Shown here piece after piece: positions 1 to 7,157 of a stretch of 9,608 nucleotides of DNA (position 1 is its first letter; each line of letters starts with the position of its first letter). The position numbers and the translations under genes were made by a program. This DNA is from Caldifarciminota bacterium (lineage in GTDB: Bacteria; Hydrothermota; 32-111; QNBC01), in NCBI GenBank assembly GCA_023132105.1, contig JAGLYS010000216.1, positions 1 to 9,608 of the forward strand. The letters are read 5' to 3'. A model generated the notes under the pieces. The model was given only the letters and a program-made list of their open reading frames with translations. It did not search any database and was not told where the DNA came from.

Positions 1-57
1 TTGCTTCGCCTGCCTGTGCGTGTTCGCACGCAGACAGGTCATTTCACTCCTCGCAAT
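1..57. repeat. Composite dispersed palindromic repeat, interrupted by a hairpin unit
   Basis: Bases 1-8 (TTGCTTCG) and 39-57 (TCATTTCACTCCTCGCAAT) join cleanly if bases 9-38 are removed. The joined sequence resembles a short dispersed repeat seen in many bacterial genomes, which on the other strand reads approximately ATTGCGAGGAG, then GAAnnGACGAAGCAA. The outer ends are inverted (TTGC at 1-4, GCAA at 53-56). The element may begin left of the window. The family match is from memory and was not searched. Confidence 0.6.
9..38. repeat. 30-nt hairpin unit nested in the outer repeat
   Basis: The unit starts with CCTGCCTG and ends with CAGACAGG. The arm CCTGTGCGTG (13-22) pairs with CACGCAGACAGG (27-38) around a TTCG loop (23-26), giving ten base pairs with a 2-nt bulge. 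It is far richer in G+C than the surrounding DNA, which supports a separate origin from the flanking sequence. It has no T-run after it, so it does not look like a terminator. Confidence 0.6.
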
Positions 58-132
58 TACAATTGATGATTAATAGAATAATTTTTATCTTTTTATTATA
101 CAAATTAGGAAATAATTTCACGAAAGGGGAAA

Positions 133-160
133 GGGTAGACACAGGGGTCTACACCTACGG
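133..160. repeat. Repeat-like hairpin with GTAGAC/GTCTAC arms
   Basis: GTAGAC (135-140) and GTCTAC (147-152) form a perfect 6-bp stem around the loop ACAGGG, followed by ACCTACGG. The pattern resembles a dispersed intergenic repeat known from several bacterial genomes, with GGGCAGAC, a short loop, then GTCTGCCCCTACG. That resemblance is from memory. There is no downstream T-run, so a terminator role is unlikely. Confidence 0.4.
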
Positions 161-190
161 TTATCAAATTTTGGTTTATGGTTAACGATT

Positions 191-206
191 TACGAACTTG
201 CTCGTA
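191..206. other. Small stem-loop upstream of the operon promoter
   Basis: TACGA (191-195) and TCGTA (202-206) can form a 5-bp stem with a 6-nt loop. It lies about 35 bases upstream of the predicted -35 box, so it would not be part of the glyQ leader if the promoter call is right. A stem this short may be chance. Confidence 0.25.
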
Positions 207-242
207 TGCCTATACATATCTATAAAATTGCCATTGAAATGT

Positions 243-271
243 TTGACACTTGTGTTAATTTGTGTTATATA
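243..271 (+). promoter_or_regulatory. Sigma-70-type promoter of the glyQ operon
   Basis: A perfect -35 box TTGACA (243-248) is followed by a 17-nt spacer and a -10 box TATATA (266-271), with an extended -10 TG at 263-264. Transcription would start near 277-279, leaving a leader of only about 12-14 nt that consists mainly of the ribosome binding site. This is the only strong promoter pattern seen before the eight-gene operon. Its position leaves no room for a leader-type riboswitch or T-box between it and glyQ. Confidence 0.65.
250..267 (+). repeat. Tandem TTGTGTTA direct repeat inside the promoter
   Basis: TTGTGTTA occurs at 250-257 and again at 260-267, so the period is 10 bases, close to one helical turn. 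The repeats fill the spacer between the -35 and -10 boxes and run into the -10 box. This could be an operator for a dimeric regulator, or just A/T-rich promoter sequence. No regulator gene is visible in the window. Confidence 0.35.
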
Positions 272-280
272 GCAACTTAA

Positions 281-286
281 AAGGAG
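281..286 (+). promoter_or_regulatory. Ribosome binding site that fixes the GTG start of glyQ
   Basis: AAGGAG lies four bases before the GTG at 291. This is slightly close but supports GTG as the start. The resulting protein begins directly at the family's first helix (YFQDLIFNLEKYW), and no in-frame ATG lies near it. Confidence 0.6.
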
Positions 287-290
287 CATT

Positions 291-1148
291 GTGTATTTTC
301 AAGATTTGATTTTTAATTTGGAAAAATATTGGACGGATAACGGATGTGTTTTATCACAGCCATATCAGGGTGAAGTTGGAGCAGGGACATTCAATCCCGC
401 AACTTTTCTTTATTGTATCGGGAAGAAAGACTGGAAAACATGTTATGTCGAAACTTCAAAAAGACCAAAAGACGGGAGATATGCGGAAAATCCTAACAGA
501 ATGCAACAATTTACTCAATATCAGGTGCTTCTCAAGCCAGCTCCAGCCGATATACAACAGATGTATCTAAATAGTTTGAAATTTGTCGGGATAGATATTC
601 TTAAACATGATATAAGATTTGTAGAGGATGATTGGGAATCACCTACACTCGGTGCATCAGGATTAGGATGGGAGATTTGGCTCGATGGAATGGAAATAAC
701 ACAGTTTACATATTTTCAACAGGTAGGTGGGGTTGAAATGGACATTATACCTGTGGAATTGACATATGGACTTGAAAGAATCGCTATGTTTCTACAAGAT
801 GTCGATTCTATTTTTGATTTAAAATTACAAAAAGGTATAAAATGGGGGGATTTATATAGAGAGATGGAATATGAAATGTGTGAGTTTAATTTCAATGAAT
901 CCAATATTGATTTGTTATTCGAACAATTTGAAAAATATGTTTTCGAAGTAAACGGACTTCTTAAGAAGGGACTTGTTTTTCCTGCATACGATTATGTGAT
1001 TAAATGTTCTCATACATTTAATCTTCTCGATGCAAGAGGCGCTATAAGTCCCAAAGAGAGAGCAAATACAATTTTTAGAATAAGAACCCTTTCAAATAAA
1101 GTCGCAAAAATATATTTGGAAAAACAGGATGCTAATGAAAAGAAATAA
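291..1148 (+). CDS. glyQ: Glycyl-tRNA synthetase, alpha subunit
   Basis: This is the catalytic subunit of the bacterial alpha2-beta2 glycyl-tRNA synthetase (class II), which makes glycyl-adenylate and charges tRNA-Gly in the cytoplasm. Conserved blocks are easy to see: EVGAGTFNP at 28-36, RPKDGRYAENPNR at 58-70 (motif 2 region), HDIRFVEDDWESPTLGA at 106-122, MEITQFTYFQQVGG at 134-147 and the motif 3 segment GLERIAMF at 160-167. At 285 aa it is near the usual length (about 300 aa in E. coli, which has a slightly longer N-terminus). The GTG start is chosen because of AAGGAG at 281-286. It is the first gene of the operon, and its end overlaps glyS, the partner subunit, which favours balanced synthesis of both. 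No T-box leader is present. Confidence 0.97.
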   Translation: MYFQDLIFNLEKYWTDNGCVLSQPYQGEVGAGTFNPATFLYCIGKKDWKTCYVETSKRPKDGRYAENPNRMQQFTQYQVLLKPAPADIQQMYLNSLKFVGIDILKHDIRFVEDDWESPTLGASGLGWEIWLDGMEITQFTYFQQVGGVEMDIIPVELTYGLERIAMFLQDVDSIFDLKLQKGIKWGDLYREMEYEMCEFNFNESNIDLLFEQFEKYVFEVNGLLKKGLVFPAYDYVIKCSHTFNLLDARGAISPKERANTIFRIRTLSNKVAKIYLEKQDANEKK

Positions 1149-3231
1149 TGTATTGATCGAATTGGGGTTCGAAGAAATACCCTCTTCATACTTAAAACCC
1201 GGTATAGATATTTGGGTAAATAAATTAAAGCATTTATTAGAGAGAAATGGTATTGAATTTGGAAAAATAGAGGGTTTTTATACACCGAGAAGATATGTCG
1301 TAAGTATTAAAAATGTATCGATAGACGATAGTGAGAAAGAGATTGAAATTACAGGTCCTTCTGTTGAAATCGCAAAAAAGGACGGAGAATGGAGTTCTTC
1401 AGCATTAGGGTTTGTAAAATCTCAAGGGAAAGAACTTAAGGATTTATATATAGTTAAAAAAGGGAAAAGGGAAGTTATTGCTATTAAATCTATAAAAAGT
1501 AAAAAGAGTTTGAATAATATTTTTAAAGAAAAGATTAAAGCAACAATCGAATCCATAAGATTTCCCAAAATGATGGTATGGGAAGATAGTAAATTCAAAT
1601 TTGCAAGACCAATCCGTTGGTTACTTGTAATAGTAGATAATAATATAGTTTATGATATTGAAATTGCCGATATATCTTCTTCGAATTTTACGATAGGGCA
1701 TGGAATATTGAATAGATCAAAAATCCTTGTTGAATCTCCGGAGAAATATTTTGAATCCATTAAAAATGCATATGTAATTATAGATGAAAACGATAGAAGA
1801 AAAATAATTCTTGAGAGTTTCAATAAATTCGAGAAAAAATATAATCTTAAGATTGTAAATGATTCCGATCTGTTGGATGAAGTCGTTGGTATGGTTGAAT
1901 ATCCCGTAGTAATGATAGGCAATTTTCACAATCAGTACACAGAATTGCCGGATAGGGTTACGGCAACAGCGATGAAACAGCATCAGAGATATTTCCATAC
2001 GATAGATTCCAACGGTGATATTGCTCCCTATTTCGTAGTGGTTTTGAATATGCCGCTAAACAAAGAAAACATTCTGAAGAATAATGAGACAATATTAAAA
2101 TCCAAGCTTGAGGATGCATATTTCTATTATACGGAAGATTTAAAGGTACCTATAGAGAGTAGAATTAATATGAAGAAAGAGATAATCTGGCACAGAGATC
2201 TTGGAACGGTCTATGAGAAGGAAATGAGAATAGCAAACCTGGCAAAGATTCTTTCTGCCAAACTTGATTTAGGATTATCCGAAGAATTAATAAGACAAAT
2301 TTCATTGCATTTAAAGATTGATATATCGACGAATATGATTAGAGATGGAAAGGAATTTACAAAATTAGAAGGATATATGGGTAGAATATATGCCGAACAA
2401 CTTGGAATCAATAGAAATATTGCAGAAGTAATCGAAGAGCATATGTATCCGAGGTGGGCGGGAGACAGATTACCTATATCGGATAACGGAGCCCTTTTTG
2501 CTATATGTGATAGATTGGATAGCTTAGCAGGATATGTTTTCAAGTATGGAATTCCAAAAGGTTCAAAGGATCCTATGGGGATTAGAAGGGCATTAAATGG
2601 AATTATAGATATAACATTAGAGCGGAAATGGAATTATGATATTATGGCTATAATTGCATTAGCATTTGATAATTATAATCAATCGTTTAATGAAGACGAT
2701 ATATATAATTTTGTAATCGAAAGAATAAAATATTTTGCTCAGAGGGAAAATACCAACTACGATATAATAAATGCTGTTGCAGCATTGAAATTGTCGGATA
2801 TCTATGATATTATTCTAAGAGCAAGAGTTTTGCATAGATATAGATATTCAAAAACAGATGAGTTTAATGATTTGGTAGTAGGGCAAAAGAGGGTTGCAAA
2901 TATTCTTAAGAATGTGAAAATAGATAACCGTGTTATTATAAGATTGTTTAAGGATGAGCAGGAAAAATTACTTTATGATAAATCGATGCAAATAAAAGAT
3001 GAAATTGATTATAATATTAAAATGAAAAATTATGTTGAGGTTCTTAATTCTTATTTTAGTTTAAGACCTGATATCGACAAATTCTTTGATGAAGTTATGG
3101 TTATGGTTGATGATAAAACGATTAGAGGAAATAGACTTGGACTTATGAAACACATAAGGGAATTATTTTTGATATTTGCAGATTTTTCAGAAATAATTAT
3201 AGAGGGGAAAAATGAAATTTCCAAGAAGTAA
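1129..3231 (+). CDS. glyS: Glycyl-tRNA synthetase, beta subunit
   Basis: This is the large subunit that binds tRNA-Gly and partners GlyQ. The 700 aa match the family length (689 in E. coli). Landmarks are LIELGFEEIPSSYL at 9-22, TPRR at 52-55, DEVVGMVEYPVV at 250-261, MKQHQRYF at 282-289, the HD-like region with KIDIST at 396-401 and KLEGYMGRIYAEQ at 412-424, DRLDSLAGY at 461-469, KGSKDPMGIRRAL at 477-489, and a C-terminal DALR-type anticodon-binding domain ending with DEVMVMVDD (654-662) and IRELFLIFADFS (676-687). Two in-frame ATGs are possible, at 1129 and 1135. The second has AGGA (1126-1129) five bases upstream and gives MKRNNVLIELGFEE, so it may be the true start. The overlap with glyQ is 20 or 14 bases depending on that choice. 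The last 20 bases overlap the next gene. Confidence 0.96.
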   Translation: MLMKRNNVLIELGFEEIPSSYLKPGIDIWVNKLKHLLERNGIEFGKIEGFYTPRRYVVSIKNVSIDDSEKEIEITGPSVEIAKKDGEWSSSALGFVKSQGKELKDLYIVKKGKREVIAIKSIKSKKSLNNIFKEKIKATIESIRFPKMMVWEDSKFKFARPIRWLLVIVDNNIVYDIEIADISSSNFTIGHGILNRSKILVESPEKYFESIKNAYVIIDENDRRKIILESFNKFEKKYNLKIVNDSDLLDEVVGMVEYPVVMIGNFHNQYTELPDRVTATAMKQHQRYFHTIDSNGDIAPYFVVVLNMPLNKENILKNNETILKSKLEDAYFYYTEDLKVPIESRINMKKEIIWHRDLGTVYEKEMRIANLAKILSAKLDLGLSEELIRQISLHLKIDISTNMIRDGKEFTKLEGYMGRIYAEQLGINRNIAEVIEEHMYPRWAGDRLPISDNGALFAICDRLDSLAGYVFKYGIPKGSKDPMGIRRALNGIIDITLERKWNYDIMAIIALAFDNYNQSFNEDDIYNFVIERIKYFAQRENTNYDIINAVAALKLSDIYDIILRARVLHRYRYSKTDEFNDLVVGQKRVANILKNVKIDNRVIIRLFKDEQEKLLYDKSMQIKDEIDYNIKMKNYVEVLNSYFSLRPDIDKFFDEVMVMVDDKTIRGNRLGLMKHIRELFLIFADFSEIIIEGKNEISKK

Positions 3232-4135
3232 ACATATCTTTGAAAATTTGCCTATTACATACATAGACTTAAGCAGTATTGTCAATGCAGGAAAAGTTAG
3301 GAGAGAAGATAGGTTCAATTCATATTTACAATTAGTATACCCGGATGAGATTCACTTTTTGTTTTTATATAAAGGAGAATTTTATCTCGCTGTTAAATTT
3401 CAACACCGTTTTTATCCTATATCTTTAGAATATGCAATCAAGAGAAGAAAATCATCTGAAAGAGGATTTTGTAGCTTTTACCAGATAGACGAGCAATTAG
3501 TATCAATTTTAACAACGATTCTTATATCGCAACCGGACAAGGAATATGATATGGGGCAAGATAACTTTGCTATTAAGCATGATGATGGAATAATTATGGT
3601 GACTTATGGAATTGAAAGAGGGGTATTCTTGATAGAAAACAACCGCCTTATTAAAGGATATTATCAAAATATAATAAGTAATGGGGAGGAAAAATCAAAG
3701 GAATTATTTGTAAGTAAAGAGATGGATCATATTAGTTATTATTCTAAATCACCTGAAATAAAAAAGATCGTCACCCCGCATGTCAGAAAACTTATGATTA
3801 ATTTAGTAATAAAAATAGCCAAAGAATATACGGATAAAGCAGGACGAGTAAAAACCGAAGCCTATCTGGAAGCATCAAGATCTGATACGGAAAAAAAATA
3901 CAGTTTTTTTAATGGGCTAAAAATCACTGGAACAAATATAGAAGATAATATTGTTGTAGAGGAATCGAAGTATATCCAGGCTTATGCATATTGGGTTAGA
4001 GAATTTATTGGTCATTTTTATAAAATGTTTTCGAAAGAGGAAAGTAATGCTTTATTGGGTAAAGCAATTTATGACTATAGATTTGCTCTGAAGGAGATAG
4101 ATTTTATAAAATATCTAAGAAAAAATGAAGAATGA
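3212..4135 (+). CDS. Unrecognised 307-aa protein between glyS and rsmI
   Basis: I do not recognise this protein. It is soluble-looking, with no signal peptide or membrane segment, and is rich in Lys, Glu, Ile and Tyr. The N-terminal part (about 36-100) alternates short strands such as YLQLVYPDEIHFLFLYKGEFYLAVKF with a helix near 92-105. A similar strand pair occurs at 125-151 (IIMVTYGIERGVFLIENNRLIKGYY), hinting at two related halves. The tail (about 250-305) is mainly helical and aromatic. The first half loosely recalls DUF4388/PATAN-type domains (a strand, then a 'ylGe' turn, then a short helical tail), but this is only an impression. The start at 3212 has a good Shine-Dalgarno (GAGGGG, 3202-3207). 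It overlaps glyS by 20 bases and rsmI by 11, so it is a genuine operon member. Base composition matches its neighbours, with no sign of transfer. Confidence 0.85.
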   Translation: MKFPRSKHIFENLPITYIDLSSIVNAGKVRREDRFNSYLQLVYPDEIHFLFLYKGEFYLAVKFQHRFYPISLEYAIKRRKSSERGFCSFYQIDEQLVSILTTILISQPDKEYDMGQDNFAIKHDDGIIMVTYGIERGVFLIENNRLIKGYYQNIISNGEEKSKELFVSKEMDHISYYSKSPEIKKIVTPHVRKLMINLVIKIAKEYTDKAGRVKTEAYLEASRSDTEKKYSFFNGLKITGTNIEDNIVVEESKYIQAYAYWVREFIGHFYKMFSKEESNALLGKAIYDYRFALKEIDFIKYLRKNEE

Positions 4136-4817
4136 TGGAAATCTTTATGTTATCTCTACACCAATTGGCAATAGAGATGATATAACATTAAGAGCATTGC
4201 AAGTATTAAAAAAATGTGATATAATCGCCTCTGAAGATACAAGACATAGTGGCAGTCTTATGTCTCATTACGGGATAAAAGGCACATTTTTGTCTTATAA
4301 TGATAGAAATAAGAACAGGAGAATTCCTTTGATTCTAAATATGTTAAAGGAAGGGAAGAATATAGGATTGGTTTCGGATGCAGGGACTCCTTTGATATCG
4401 GATCCGGGATATCAAATAGTACAAGCTGCAATTAAAGAAAATATTGAAGTAATTCCAATCCCCGGTCCCTCAGCTATACTTACCGCATTAAGTGTTTCAG
4501 GTATGCCCACGGATGCATTTGCATTTTATGGTTTTATACCTAAAAAGGGGAAAAGAAGAAAACTTATATTGAATAGTATCGGCAATACATGGACTACATC
4601 GATACTTTTTGAATCACCATTGAGAATAAAAGAAACATTAAAAGCGATTTATGAATACTGTGGAAACAGGAAAGTCGTTTTAGCGAGAGAGCTTACAAAG
4701 GTATATGAAGAATTTGTAAGGGGTGATATTGAAATATTATTGCAAAAGATTGATAATAATGAGATAAAACTAAAAGGAGAAATTGTTCTTTTAATAGAAG
4801 GAAATAAAAATGTTTAG
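4125..4817 (+). CDS. rsmI: 16S rRNA (cytidine-1402-2'-O)-methyltransferase
   Basis: RsmI uses S-adenosylmethionine to methylate the 2'-OH of C1402 in the decoding centre of 16S rRNA. It is a tetrapyrrole-methylase-fold (class III) enzyme. Signatures are STPIGNRDDITLRAL at 11-25, EDTR at 37-40, SDAGTPLISDPG at 84-95, PIPGPSAILTALSVSG at 111-126, LFESPLRI at 161-168, ARELTKVYEE at 187-196 and KGEIVLLIEG at 217-226. At 230 aa it is shorter than the E. coli protein (286 aa) and ends right after the methylase fold, lacking the small C-terminal domain. Short forms are common in other phyla, and the stop is followed in normal spacing by the next gene, so it is not a truncation. It overlaps the upstream gene by 11 bases and the downstream gene by 8. 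No strong Shine-Dalgarno precedes it, which suggests coupling to upstream translation. Confidence 0.94.
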   Translation: MKNDGNLYVISTPIGNRDDITLRALQVLKKCDIIASEDTRHSGSLMSHYGIKGTFLSYNDRNKNRRIPLILNMLKEGKNIGLVSDAGTPLISDPGYQIVQAAIKENIEVIPIPGPSAILTALSVSGMPTDAFAFYGFIPKKGKRRKLILNSIGNTWTTSILFESPLRIKETLKAIYEYCGNRKVVLARELTKVYEEFVRGDIEILLQKIDNNEIKLKGEIVLLIEGNKNV

Positions 4818-5400
4818 TGAAAATATAAAAAAATTATTCAGAAGATCTTTGCATCCGCTTATAATGCTATTTGTAATGCTGAAAATTACCCCTAATATGT
4901 TAACAGTTGCCGGCTTGTTAATAAATATATATGTTGCTTATCTTATAGCCACAGGCAATTTTATTTTAGGTGGTATTATTCTCATTGTTGCCAGTTTATT
5001 CGATACATTTGATGGAGAATTAGCTCGTACTACCGGAAAGATTACAAAAGTAGGGGCATTTTTGGATTCTATTGCAGATAGATATGCCGAATTTTTTATT
5101 TTAGGGGGTGTTGCTTATTACTTTATTAGCAATGATCTGAATATCGGTATAATAGCAGCATTCTTTTCTCTTGTGGGAGCAATTATGACAAGTTATACAA
5201 GGGCAAGGGCAGAGGGTATAGGCATTGAGCTGAAGAAAGGATTTTTCCAGAGACCCGAAAGGATGATATTTCTTATGATAACTTTCTTATTTTTACCACG
5301 TTATTTAGTATATGCTATGATGATTTTTGCTTTTGCAACTGTAATTACAGCATTGCAAAGAACAATAATAGGAATGAATTCAATTAAAATGATTAAATAA
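4810..5400 (+). CDS. CDP-alcohol phosphatidyltransferase, probably phosphatidylinositol-phosphate synthase type
   Basis: This membrane enzyme displaces CMP from a CDP-linked lipid with an alcohol. The family motif D-x2-DG-x2-AR-x8-G-x3-D-x3-D is complete: D65, D68, G69, A72, R73, G82, D86, D90. About six hydrophobic segments fit the fold (roughly 20-48, 52-64, 92-107, 111-128, 152-165, 167-186). The stretch SYTRARAEGIGIE (128-140), followed by FFQRPERMIF (145-154), resembles the inositol-phosphate-using branch, that is mycobacterial PIP synthase and archaetidylinositol-phosphate synthase. The next gene makes inositol phosphate, so CDP-diacylglycerol plus inositol-1-phosphate to phosphatidylinositol phosphate is the best inference. 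Alternatives are phosphatidylglycerophosphate synthase or di-inositol-phosphate-phosphate synthase. For the latter, the usual nucleotidyltransferase partner is not seen here. It overlaps rsmI by 8 bases and has a weak AAGGAA ribosome binding site. Confidence 0.88.
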   Translation: MFSENIKKLFRRSLHPLIMLFVMLKITPNMLTVAGLLINIYVAYLIATGNFILGGIILIVASLFDTFDGELARTTGKITKVGAFLDSIADRYAEFFILGGVAYYFISNDLNIGIIAAFFSLVGAIMTSYTRARAEGIGIELKKGFFQRPERMIFLMITFLFLPRYLVYAMMIFAFATVITALQRTIIGMNSIKMIK

Positions 5401-5402
5401 AT

Positions 5403-5408
5403 AGGAGG
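5403..5408 (+). promoter_or_regulatory. Strong Shine-Dalgarno for inositol-phosphate synthase
   Basis: A perfect AGGAGG ends four bases before the ATG at 5413. It sits in the only non-overlapping junction of the operon (12 bases), and it is the best ribosome binding site in the window. This suggests that the gene is translated independently of, and perhaps more strongly than, its neighbours. Confidence 0.65.
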
Positions 5409-5412
5409 CAAT

Positions 5413-6513
5413 ATGGGTAAACTCAGAGTTGGAATTATAGGTATCGGGAATTGTGCATCATCGTTAGTTCAAGGTGTTCACTTTTACAGAAATGCCGATA
5501 TTAAAGAGAGAATTCCCGGCATTATGCATGTGAATCTTGGTGGATACCACATAAGTGATATTGAATTTTCTTTCGCTTGTGATATAAATAAAACAAAAGT
5601 AGGTAAAGACCTTGCAGAAGCAATATATGCCGACCCGAATAATACTTACAAATTTGCAGATGTGCCGAAGATGAATATAGAGGTAGTAAGAGGGATGACA
5701 CATGATGGTATAGGGAAATATCTTGCAAATGTGGTTGAAAAAGCTCCCGGTTCTACAGCGGATATCTCAAGATTAATAAAGGAAACAAAAACAGATGTTA
5801 TTGTTAATTATCTTCCTGTAGGAAGTGAAGAGGCTACCAAATGGTATGTCGAACAGGTTCTTGATGCCGGTGCTGGTTTTGTAAATGCTATTCCGGTGTT
5901 TATTGCCACATCACCATATTGGGGTGACAGATTCAGAAAAAAAGGTTTACCTGTACTTGGCGACGATATAAAATCACAGGTTGGTTCGACCATTGTTCAT
6001 AGAGTATTAACAAACCTGTTTGTAGACAGAGGGGTAAAGCTTGATAGAACCTATCAGTTGAATGTTGGAGGAAATACGGATTTTTTGAATATGCTTGAAA
6101 GGGATAGGCTTGAATCCAAGAAAATTTCTAAAACAAATGCTGTGATTTCTCAAATTCCATATGATATTACGGATAACAATATCCATATCGGACCATCGGA
6201 TTATATTCCCTGGTTACTTGATAGAAAATGGGCGTACATAAGAATGGAAGGTACAACATTTGGTAATGTTCCTCTTAATGTTGAAACTAAATTGGAAGTA
6301 TGGGATTCCCCGAATTCAGCAGGTGTCATAATTGATGCAGTACGGTGTGCCAAACTTGCTTTGAATAATGGTCTTGCAGGTCCGATTATTGAACCGTCAA
6401 GCTATTTTTTCAAATCGCCGCCGGTACAATTTACGGATTCTATTTGTAAAACAAAAACAGAAGAATATATTAAAAAACTTAGTAGTAAAGATAAGGAAAA
6501 AAAGAATAGATAG
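5413..6513 (+). CDS. ino1: Inositol-3-phosphate synthase (MIPS/Ino1, bacterial type)
   Basis: It converts D-glucose 6-phosphate to 1D-myo-inositol 3-phosphate in an NAD-dependent, redox-neutral cyclisation in the cytoplasm. At 366 aa it is the short prokaryotic form, very like mycobacterial Ino1 (367 aa). The N-terminal Rossmann motif GIGNCASSLVQGV is at 10-22. Other recognisable blocks are MHVNLGGYHISDI (38-50), YLPVGSEEATKWY (133-145), VLGDDIKSQVGSTI (181-194), LNVGGNTDFLNMLERDRLESKKISKT (221-246), DRKWAYIRMEG (270-280) and LEVWDSPNSAGVIIDAVR (294-311). The last two carry residues of the active-site region. The C-terminal tail (about 350-366) is lysine-rich and lineage-specific. The start has a perfect AGGAGG. 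The neighbouring phosphatidyltransferase points to inositol phospholipid as the product, though free inositol or inositol-based solutes are also possible. Confidence 0.96.
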   Translation: MGKLRVGIIGIGNCASSLVQGVHFYRNADIKERIPGIMHVNLGGYHISDIEFSFACDINKTKVGKDLAEAIYADPNNTYKFADVPKMNIEVVRGMTHDGIGKYLANVVEKAPGSTADISRLIKETKTDVIVNYLPVGSEEATKWYVEQVLDAGAGFVNAIPVFIATSPYWGDRFRKKGLPVLGDDIKSQVGSTIVHRVLTNLFVDRGVKLDRTYQLNVGGNTDFLNMLERDRLESKKISKTNAVISQIPYDITDNNIHIGPSDYIPWLLDRKWAYIRMEGTTFGNVPLNVETKLEVWDSPNSAGVIIDAVRCAKLALNNGLAGPIIEPSSYFFKSPPVQFTDSICKTKTEEYIKKLSSKDKEKKNR

Positions 6514-7157
6514 TGAAATTATTAGATAAAGGCTTCTTCATTACAATTGAAGGTGGAGAAGCCTCAGGGAAAAGCACACAAGCAAAGAAATTATTTAAGT
6601 ATCTGGATAATAAAGATTATTTAGTTATTTTAACTCATGAGCCGGGTGGAACAGATATTTCCGAGAGAATACGATCGATTTTATTGGATAAAAATAATCT
6701 TGGTATGTGTCCGTTAACCGAATTATTTTTATATTTTGCATCAAGATCTCAACATGTCTATGAAGTTATAAAATCCAAATTAAAAGAAAAATTTATTGTT
6801 ATAAGTGATAGATATCATGATTCTACTATGGCTTATCAGGGAGAAGGAAGAGGGATCCCAAAAGCTAAAATAAAGGAGATGAATGATTTTGCAACTTCGG
6901 GAATTATTCCAGATTTAACTTTTCTTATCGATTTACCTCCAAAGATTGCTCTGTCCCGATTAAGTCATTTTGATAGAATAGAAAGGGAAGATCTTGAATT
7001 TCATAAAAGAGTAAGAAGTGAATATTTACAACTTGCAAGAGAAAATGAATCGAGAATAATTGTAATCGATGGAATGGCTGATGAAGAAACTATTTTTAAT
7101 GAAATAAAAGAGAGGGTTTTAAACCTAATAAAAAGTAATGGAGTTTTGAATGAGTAA
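6513..7157 (+). CDS. tmk: Thymidylate kinase
   Basis: Tmk phosphorylates dTMP to dTDP with ATP, an essential step in dTTP synthesis. The 214 aa match the family. The P-loop GGEASGKS is at 14-21 with K20 contacting ATP, HEPGGT is at 42-47, DRYHDSTMAYQG at 99-110, and the lid segment RLSHFDRIERED at 149-160 is followed by FHKRVRSEY (163-171). The P-loop has no arginine at the variable position and basic residues lie in the lid, which is the bacterial type II arrangement. The start codon is GTG at 6513, sharing a base with the TAG of the preceding gene (TAGTG). A Shine-Dalgarno-like AAGGA at 6493-6497 is too far upstream to act, so re-initiation after the stop is likely. No in-frame ATG lies before residue 65. 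It overlaps the next gene by 8 bases. Confidence 0.95.
   Translation: MKLLDKGFFITIEGGEASGKSTQAKKLFKYLDNKDYLVILTHEPGGTDISERIRSILLDKNNLGMCPLTELFLYFASRSQHVYEVIKSKLKEKFIVISDRYHDSTMAYQGEGRGIPKAKIKEMNDFATSGIIPDLTFLIDLPPKIALSRLSHFDRIEREDLEFHKRVRSEYLQLARENESRIIVIDGMADEETIFNEIKERVLNLIKSNGVLNE

Noticed and set aside
133..160. Intrinsic terminator of an upstream gene
   Set aside because: The hairpin is short and no T-run follows it on either strand, so it fits a dispersed repeat better.
121..290. T-box or glycine riboswitch in front of glyQ
   Set aside because: No AGGGTGG-type T-box sequence or anti-terminator with a T-run is present, and the promoter at 243-271 leaves a leader of only about a dozen bases.
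716..904. Minus-strand open frames of 60-110 aa inside glyQ, glyS and the inositol-phosphate synthase gene
   Set aside because: They lie fully within well-conserved plus-strand genes, encode no recognisable protein and have no convincing ribosome binding sites. They are shadow frames.
4125..4817. rsmI as a truncated gene
   Set aside because: The catalytic fold is complete and the short form lacking the C-terminal domain is common outside Proteobacteria. The stop is in normal context with the next start.
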